From positions 1-36,843 of the forward strand of contig CANGTM010000012.1 of the NCBI GenBank assembly GCA_947456825.1: 36,843 bases of DNA, given 5' to 3'. Origin of the DNA: Chitinophagaceae bacterium. Its GTDB lineage: Bacteria; Bacteroidota; Bacteroidia; Chitinophagales; Chitinophagaceae. The position numbers and the translations under genes are program-made. The notes beneath the pieces were generated by a model. It ran no database searches. It had not been told where the DNA came from and worked only from the letters and a program-made list of their open reading frames with translations. Below are positions 32,896-36,843 of the stretch, one piece after another (positions within the stretch are counted from its first letter, which is position 1; every line of letters begins with the position of its first letter).

Positions 32896-33843
32896 TCACT
32901 TGTTCTTTAGCTGTGAGTGAACGAAGAGACTGGTGATGCTCTTGTTCTCGAAAGCGTTTCGAATGGCCACTGCAAAAAGTTCGGCCACGCTCAACACCTT
33001 GATCTTTCCACCCACTGCCTTTACCGGGATCGTATCACAAACCACGAGTTCCTCCAGCACACTGTTTTCTATATTCTCGTAGGCCTTTCCACTCAACACC
33101 GGATGCGTTATGAGCGCCCGTACGGAGCGTGCGCCCTTTTCTTTGAGCAACCCTGCGCTTTTGGCGAGGGTTCCGCCCGTGTCGCATATGTCATCGATCA
33201 ACAACACATCGCGATCCGTTACGTCCCCGATCACTACCATGCTGGCTATTTCATTGGCCCGCTTTCGGTGTTTGTCGCAGATCACCATTTCGGCATTAAA
33301 ATAGCTGGCGATCTCGCGAATCCGGTTGGTAGCTCCCACATCGGGGGCCGCAAAGGTAAGATTTTCCAGCTTTAAACTCTCTATGTAAGGGATAAAAACA
33401 GCGTGGCTGTCGAGGTGGTCTACAGGAATGTCAAAATAGCCCTGAATCTGCGGCGCATGGAGGTCCATGGTAATGACCCGGTCGGCACCCGCAGCTACTA
33501 ACATATTGGCTACCAACTTACTACCAATGGCAACCCGGGGCTTATCCTTACGGTCTTGGCGAGCATATCCATAGTAGGGCAATACCGCGATCACCTTATA
33601 GGCCGAGGCTCTGCGGGCTGCGTCTATCATCAGAAGCAACTCCATTAAATTATCGGTAGGGGCATAGGTGCTTTGCACTAAAAAAACATAATCACCCCGC
33701 ACGCTTTCCAGAAAAACAGGGCAGATCTCCCCGTCGCTGAATCGCTGGATATTGACCTTACCAAGTTGGGTTCCGTAGCGTTTACAGATTTGTTCGGCCA
33801 GCTGCTGAGAGCCGGTTCCGGCAAAGATTTTGGCGTGTTGCAT
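32896..33843 (-). CDS. prs: Ribose-phosphate pyrophosphokinase
   Basis: PRPP synthase (315 residues) makes phosphoribosyl pyrophosphate from ribose 5-phosphate and ATP for nucleotide, His and Trp synthesis. Marks are AKIFAGTGSQQLAEQI, the ATP-binding RFSDGEI and ARQDRKDKPR loop, TMDLHAPQIQGYFDIPVDHL and the PRPP loop VLLIDDICDTGGTL. Length matches the bacterial class I enzyme. ATG 33843 (MQHAKIFAG) is used; a longer frame from 33888 adds an unlike N-terminus and overlaps the promoter region. A weak -7 candidate (TATCTTCG, plus positions 33866-33873) precedes it, back-to-back with radC. Confidence 0.95.
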   Translation of the reverse strand: MQHAKIFAGTGSQQLAEQICKRYGTQLGKVNIQRFSDGEICPVFLESVRGDYVFLVQSTYAPTDNLMELLLMIDAARRASAYKVIAVLPYYGYARQDRKDKPRVAIGSKLVANMLVAAGADRVITMDLHAPQIQGYFDIPVDHLDSHAVFIPYIESLKLENLTFAAPDVGATNRIREIASYFNAEMVICDKHRKRANEIASMVVIGDVTDRDVLLIDDICDTGGTLAKSAGLLKEKGARSVRALITHPVLSGKAYENIENSVLEELVVCDTIPVKAVGGKIKVLSVAELFAVAIRNAFENKSITSLFVHSQLKNK

Positions 33844-33964
33844 GGCAGAGGATAAACTAGTGGTGCGAAGATATTGATAGCCCCACACAATACCGATGAG
33901 TGCAACAAATAAATCTCGTCTTACCCTTGCCGAAGTAGGGTCTACGGGCTATACTTATAAAAAG

Positions 33965-34651
33965 ATGAAGCCAGAAAGACCCTCCACCCTGCCGCCTGAA
34001 GATCGCCCCCGCGAAAAACTCTACAGGTGGGGTTGCGAGCAGTTGAGTGATGCAGAGCTGCTGACCATATTATTGCAAAGCGGCAATAAGCAACGCAGTG
34101 CCCCCGAATTGGCACTGGAACTACTCAGCCTTGCAAAGTATAGCTTGGCCGAACTAGCCAGAATGCACCCGTTGCAAATGGCCCGTATCAAAGGAATAGG
34201 CAAGGCGCGTGCCGCACAGATAATGGCAGCCCTTGAGCTGGGGCGTCGCCGCCATGCAGGGCCGCCGCCGCATAAAACCCAGGTCTCGAAAAGCAGCGAT
34301 ATTGCCCGATTTTTACAGGTTAGTTTGCAAGACAGACAACAAGAGGTGTTTGGTGTACTGTATCTAAACAGGGCGAATCGTATCAACCACTTCGAGATCG
34401 TAAGCGAAGGGGGGATTACCGGAACGGTGGCCGATCCGCGTATCATTCTAAAAAAGGCCCTGGAGCAAAATGCGGTTAGCATTATTGTTTGCCATAACCA
34501 CCCCTCAGGTAATCTTCAGCCCAGCCGAGCAGACGAACAACTCACGCAGCGATTAAAGGAGGCAGCACAGCTACTGGATATTCATATGCTAGATCACGTG
34601 ATCGTGAGCGATCAAGGGTACTACAGCTTCGCAGACGAAGGCCTCATTTGA
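33965..34651 (+). CDS. radC: RadC-family JAMM/MPN+ protein
   Basis: A 228-residue RadC-like protein. The N-terminal helix-hairpin-helix part has the glycines in IKGIGKARAAQI near 73-84. The C-terminal MPN+ domain has a conserved Glu-containing strand (EIVSEGGITG) and the zinc motif HNHPSGNLQPSRAD. Despite the name, a role in recombination repair is not established; chromosomal members are metalloprotease-like with unknown substrates. ATG 33965 begins MKPERPSTLPPEDRPREKL, the family-typical start; 23 extra residues from 33896 look unrelated. A weak -7 candidate TACCCTTG lies at 33922. It is divergent from prs and convergent with the DUF3467 gene. Confidence 0.92.
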   Translation: MKPERPSTLPPEDRPREKLYRWGCEQLSDAELLTILLQSGNKQRSAPELALELLSLAKYSLAELARMHPLQMARIKGIGKARAAQIMAALELGRRRHAGPPPHKTQVSKSSDIARFLQVSLQDRQQEVFGVLYLNRANRINHFEIVSEGGITGTVADPRIILKKALEQNAVSIIVCHNHPSGNLQPSRADEQLTQRLKEAAQLLDIHMLDHVIVSDQGYYSFADEGLI

Positions 34652-34770
34652 CAATATGAAAGTGAGGGCATGCAGGCAAAGATATATTCTTGGTATCTGC
34701 ACCGCTCATGCTTGGATAAGCAAGGCAGGTATTAAAAAATGGTAGACATACCCTTGCTCCACTTGTAGAC

Positions 34771-35088
34771 TTAGGCCTGTGCGGTAGGGCCTCCAAAATT
34801 GAGTGGAAGCTGTATCTCCTCCAGGTCTTTGATCGGGCCATTGACCGACTCGTACTTCTGTATATTCTCGGTAAGGGCACGCATCAATCGCTTGGCATGT
34901 TGAGGCGTTAAGATAATTCGAGACTTGACCCGGCTCTTAGGAGTGCCTGGCATCACATTCACAAAATCGATAACGAACTCGGCATGTGAGTGGGTGATGA
35001 TCGCCAGGTTGGCGTACTCGCCCTCCGCAACTTCTTCTGAGATCTCGATGTTCAGTTGATTATTGTTGGGTAGTTGTTGTTCTTCCAT
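34771..35088 (-). CDS. DUF3467-domain protein
   Basis: A 105-residue protein matching the DUF3467 pattern: an acidic N-terminal stretch, YANLAIITHSHAEFVIDFVNVMPGTPKSRVKSRIILTPQHAKRLMRAL spread over residues 24-71, and a helix ENIQKYESVNGPI. It has no signal peptide or membrane helix. The function is unknown; the HAKRLM pattern and short length suggest a small cytoplasmic partner of a larger complex. It has its own promoter directly downstream of the terminator of the SusD-like operon. 119 bases without a clear terminator separate it from radC. Confidence 0.88.
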   Translation of the reverse strand: MEEQQLPNNNQLNIEISEEVAEGEYANLAIITHSHAEFVIDFVNVMPGTPKSRVKSRIILTPQHAKRLMRALTENIQKYESVNGPIKDLEEIQLPLNFGGPTAQA

Positions 35089-35107
35089 TTTTCATTAGTA
35101 TATCGCT

Positions 35108-35115
35108 CAAAGATA
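35108..35115 (-). promoter_or_regulatory. -7 promoter element of the DUF3467 gene
   Basis: TATCTTTG on the minus strand is an exact TAnnTTTG match, 19 bases before ATG 35088. Any -33 element would fall inside the terminator stem at 35125-35153. Confidence 0.6.
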
Positions 35116-35124
35116 GAGCAAAAA

Positions 35125-35153
35125 AAAGGAGCTGTAGGGTATACAGCTCCTTT
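35125..35153 (-). terminator. Intrinsic terminator of the SusD/DUF1735 operon
   Basis: A perfect 12-bp stem, AAAGGAGCTGTA with TACAGCTCCTTT, around a GGGTA loop. On the minus strand it is followed by a run of T (plus 35121-35124 are A). It lies 19 bases beyond the stop of the DUF1735-type gene. Confidence 0.85.
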
Positions 35154-35172
35154 AAAAAATTATGATAAAAAA

Positions 35173-36114
35173 TTATCTGGAACGAACGTAGGTAAGGGTG
35201 TCGCTCCAACCACGGTTGGTGAAATCCTGACCGGGGCCTGTAAAGTAGTAGAAATAGGCAAAAATTTTCTTTGATACGGGGTCATAGCGGCTTACGGGGG
35301 CGCCGGGACCTGTATGCATCAAAATGGGAGTTGCACTTCCCACATTGTAAATGTTGGTTGCTAAATCAGTAGTTGTATTAAACTCTATAACAGGAGAGAT
35401 ACCACCACCATACCAACTGATAGTACCCACTCCGGTTCCGATGGGATGGCCATAAGCGCCAGCCCCATTGAAGAAGAAGCGTACGGTGTTAACACCAGTA
35501 GTATGCATTTCCATATCAACTTCATAAGGGAATTGATAAGGTGAACGGTTATGAGCTCCAGTCATTTTGTAGAAACCGTCATACTTGTTTTTAACAGAGA
35601 TCAAGACGATAACCGAATCTTTACCGGCAGATTTAGTAAGGGCTCCTGCACTGGTAAGGGCAAAACCCAGAGCATACTTTCTGCTAAGATCCCACTTGGC
35701 TCCGTTAAGGTTGATGATAAACTCGCGGGCAAAATCCCCGGCGTTAAAAGCAGAAGAGTAAATGTTGCCAGCGCGAGTAATTGAGGTGTTTAGTGTGTAC
35801 AAACTGTCAGGCAGTAACTCGAAAGTAGTTCCGTTGGCAGCATTGTAACGAGCTACCATTCCGTCTACACGGGTAAGTACCAGGGGGGCTGACTTTTGAA
35901 GATTCTCAGCTGAGTTGGCATCTCTGCGAACGCTGAACAGAGAAATGGCTCTGATATCAGAGAAGGGGCTCAGGAACACCTGGTTCTCGGGAGACTCCAG
36001 TATTTTGACATAGGTCTTTCCTTCATCTGCCAGCGGGGTCACTTCTTTTTTGATACAAGAAGCAAATCCCAATGCCAAAACCAACAGATAGAAGATAGAT
36101 TTTTTCATATTCAT
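35173..36114 (-). CDS. DUF1735-type surface lipoprotein
   Basis: A 313-residue lipoprotein. The signal peptide ends in a lipobox (LGFASC, Cys20 by the first Met), and the mature N-terminus starts with Lys/Glu. Residues about 25-150 resemble DUF1735/BT3987-type beta-sandwich domains that occur in Bacteroidota polysaccharide-utilisation loci (FSDIRAISLFSVRRDANSAENLQKSAPLV, then ARYNAANGTTFELLPDSLYTL). The remaining part, with FYKMTGAHNRSPYQFPYEVDMEM, is beta-rich and probably a second sandwich. Such proteins usually assist glycan binding at the cell surface together with SusC/SusD. Start codons at 36114 and 36108 are both possible. It follows the SusD-like gene by 33 bases. Confidence 0.82.
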   Translation of the reverse strand: MNMKKSIFYLLVLALGFASCIKKEVTPLADEGKTYVKILESPENQVFLSPFSDIRAISLFSVRRDANSAENLQKSAPLVLTRVDGMVARYNAANGTTFELLPDSLYTLNTSITRAGNIYSSAFNAGDFAREFIINLNGAKWDLSRKYALGFALTSAGALTKSAGKDSVIVLISVKNKYDGFYKMTGAHNRSPYQFPYEVDMEMHTTGVNTVRFFFNGAGAYGHPIGTGVGTISWYGGGISPVIEFNTTTDLATNIYNVGSATPILMHTGPGAPVSRYDPVSKKIFAYFYYFTGPGQDFTNRGWSDTLTYVRSR

Positions 36115-36147
36115 GATGTTGCTGTTTAAAAGTTGTTGTTATCTATA

Positions 36148-36843
36148 TTATTGGTCCCACCACATTCTGGTATCCTGTGTATCGCCTCCAATGGCGGCAG
36201 CTGCGGCCGTTACAGCAGCGGTGTTGCTGGCGTAGGAAGTTTGTCCATAGGTATATCTTCTGGGGATCTGTCTTGAACTGTTAGTGGCATCCTGGGCAGG
36301 AGTAAGTGTGGGGAATCCGGTTCTTCTCCAGATATTCCAACCACGAAGACCGTCAGGGTAGGCTGCGATGTATTGCTGAACGGCAATGTTACGAATGTTC
36401 GCACCGGTTCCGGCAGGGCTAGCCAAAGCAACATTCGGCTGTGTAAAGTAGCTTCCGGCAGGAACTGCAAGACCCCACTGTTGAAACGAGATCTCGATAC
36501 CGGCTTGGTAAAGGGCTCCCATATTTTCGGTAGTCCAACCACGATCGGCAGCTTCGGCACGTAGCAAGTGCGTCTCAGCGGCGGTTACCAAGGCAACTCT
36601 ACCATTTTGCTGGCGATTTGATTCGCTCAAAATACGAGACCAGTTAGGATTGGCTTGACACCAAGGATCTACAAAACCTCTCACACGTCCGTAAGGAACG
36701 CCAAGAGTAGAGCTTCCAAAAGCAGCCTGACGGCCATCGCCCAAAGAGCTCATAACACCTACCATTACATCGCTTTGACCGAAGTCGCGACGACCATCGT
36801 ATAGATTAAACCAGGGTGAACGGAAGTTTCCACCGGGATAAAC
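36148..36843 (-). CDS. SusD/RagB-like outer membrane lipoprotein (partial)
   Basis: The C-terminal 231 residues of a SusD-like nutrient-binding protein; the 5' part lies beyond the window edge and the frame is open to base 36843. Seen are GGNFRSPWFNLYDGRRDFGQSDVM at the edge (bases 36769-36837), TAAETHLLRAEAADRGWT (the TPR helix), IEISFQQWG, YIAAYPDGLRGWNIWRRTGFPTLTP, and the ending IPRRYTYG...DTRMWWDQ. This ending fits the SusD-like_2 subfamily. With the SusC porin expected upstream, it would import an oligosaccharide or peptide across the outer membrane. The downstream neighbour is a DUF1735-type lipoprotein. Confidence 0.92.
   Translation of the reverse strand, partial: VYPGGNFRSPWFNLYDGRRDFGQSDVMVGVMSSLGDGRQAAFGSSTLGVPYGRVRGFVDPWCQANPNWSRILSESNRQQNGRVALVTAAETHLLRAEAADRGWTTENMGALYQAGIEISFQQWGLAVPAGSYFTQPNVALASPAGTGANIRNIAVQQYIAAYPDGLRGWNIWRRTGFPTLTPAQDATNSSRQIPRRYTYGQTSYASNTAAVTAAAAAIGGDTQDTRMWWDQ

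Noticed and set aside
1-36843. CRISPR array, insertion sequence, prophage or defence island
   Set aside because: I found no regularly spaced repeats, transposase or integrase motifs, or defence-gene motifs on either strand.

Overview
The window looks like chromosomal DNA of a Bacteroidota bacterium, most probably Chitinophagaceae-like. Three things point there: many genes are preceded by the Bacteroidota -7 promoter element TAnnTTTG rather than by strong Shine-Dalgarno sequences; the right edge holds a SusD-like protein followed by a DUF1735-type lipoprotein; and the housekeeping genes (bifunctional malic enzyme, single-chain alpha/beta E1, CTC-type L25) have forms common in that phylum. I see no insertion sequence, prophage, CRISPR array or rRNA operon. 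No gene-free gap exceeds 300 bases.

Layout. (1) 74-1620: a terminator-like hairpin, a tRNA(CAT), and a membrane protein with a propeller-like outside and a possible winged-helix inside. (2) 1835-6613, minus strand: atpG, scpB, lysA, a DUF4442 hotdog protein and an RNA-type beta-CASP nuclease, closed by an intrinsic terminator. (3) 6632-9964: a compact divergent promoter and secA. (4) 9968-14499, minus: two secreted amidohydrolase-family proteins with three amidohydrolase domains, only one of which keeps its metal ligands. (5) 14580-17910, plus: deoC, a complete aldehyde dehydrogenase and a short ALDH-like protein without catalytic residues, resembling a split ALDH16. (6) 17944-28858, plus: SPOR protein, M20 peptidase, malic enzyme, MlaE/MlaF-like ABC transporter, sucD, a small secreted protein resembling the ends of a bacterial alpha-2-macroglobulin, an FAD oxidoreductase, a small membrane protein and aspS. 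(7) 28861-33843, minus: prs-rplY, a terminator, then pth, an FAH-family gene and the fused E1. (8) 33965-36843: radC on plus, then DUF3467, a DUF1735-type lipoprotein and a partial SusD-like gene on minus.

Most of the region is core metabolism (lysine synthesis, C2/C4 carbon flow, branched-chain or related oxo-acid oxidation, nucleotide synthesis) and information processing (Sec export, tRNA charging and recycling, chromosome condensation). The less ordinary parts are the pairing of catalytic enzymes with degenerate relatives (amidohydrolases, ALDHs), the miniature macroglobulin-like protein, the membrane-bound candidate regulator near the left edge, and several promoters so close to start codons that leaderless mRNAs are likely. 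Family assignments come from motif recognition by eye; no database search was possible.
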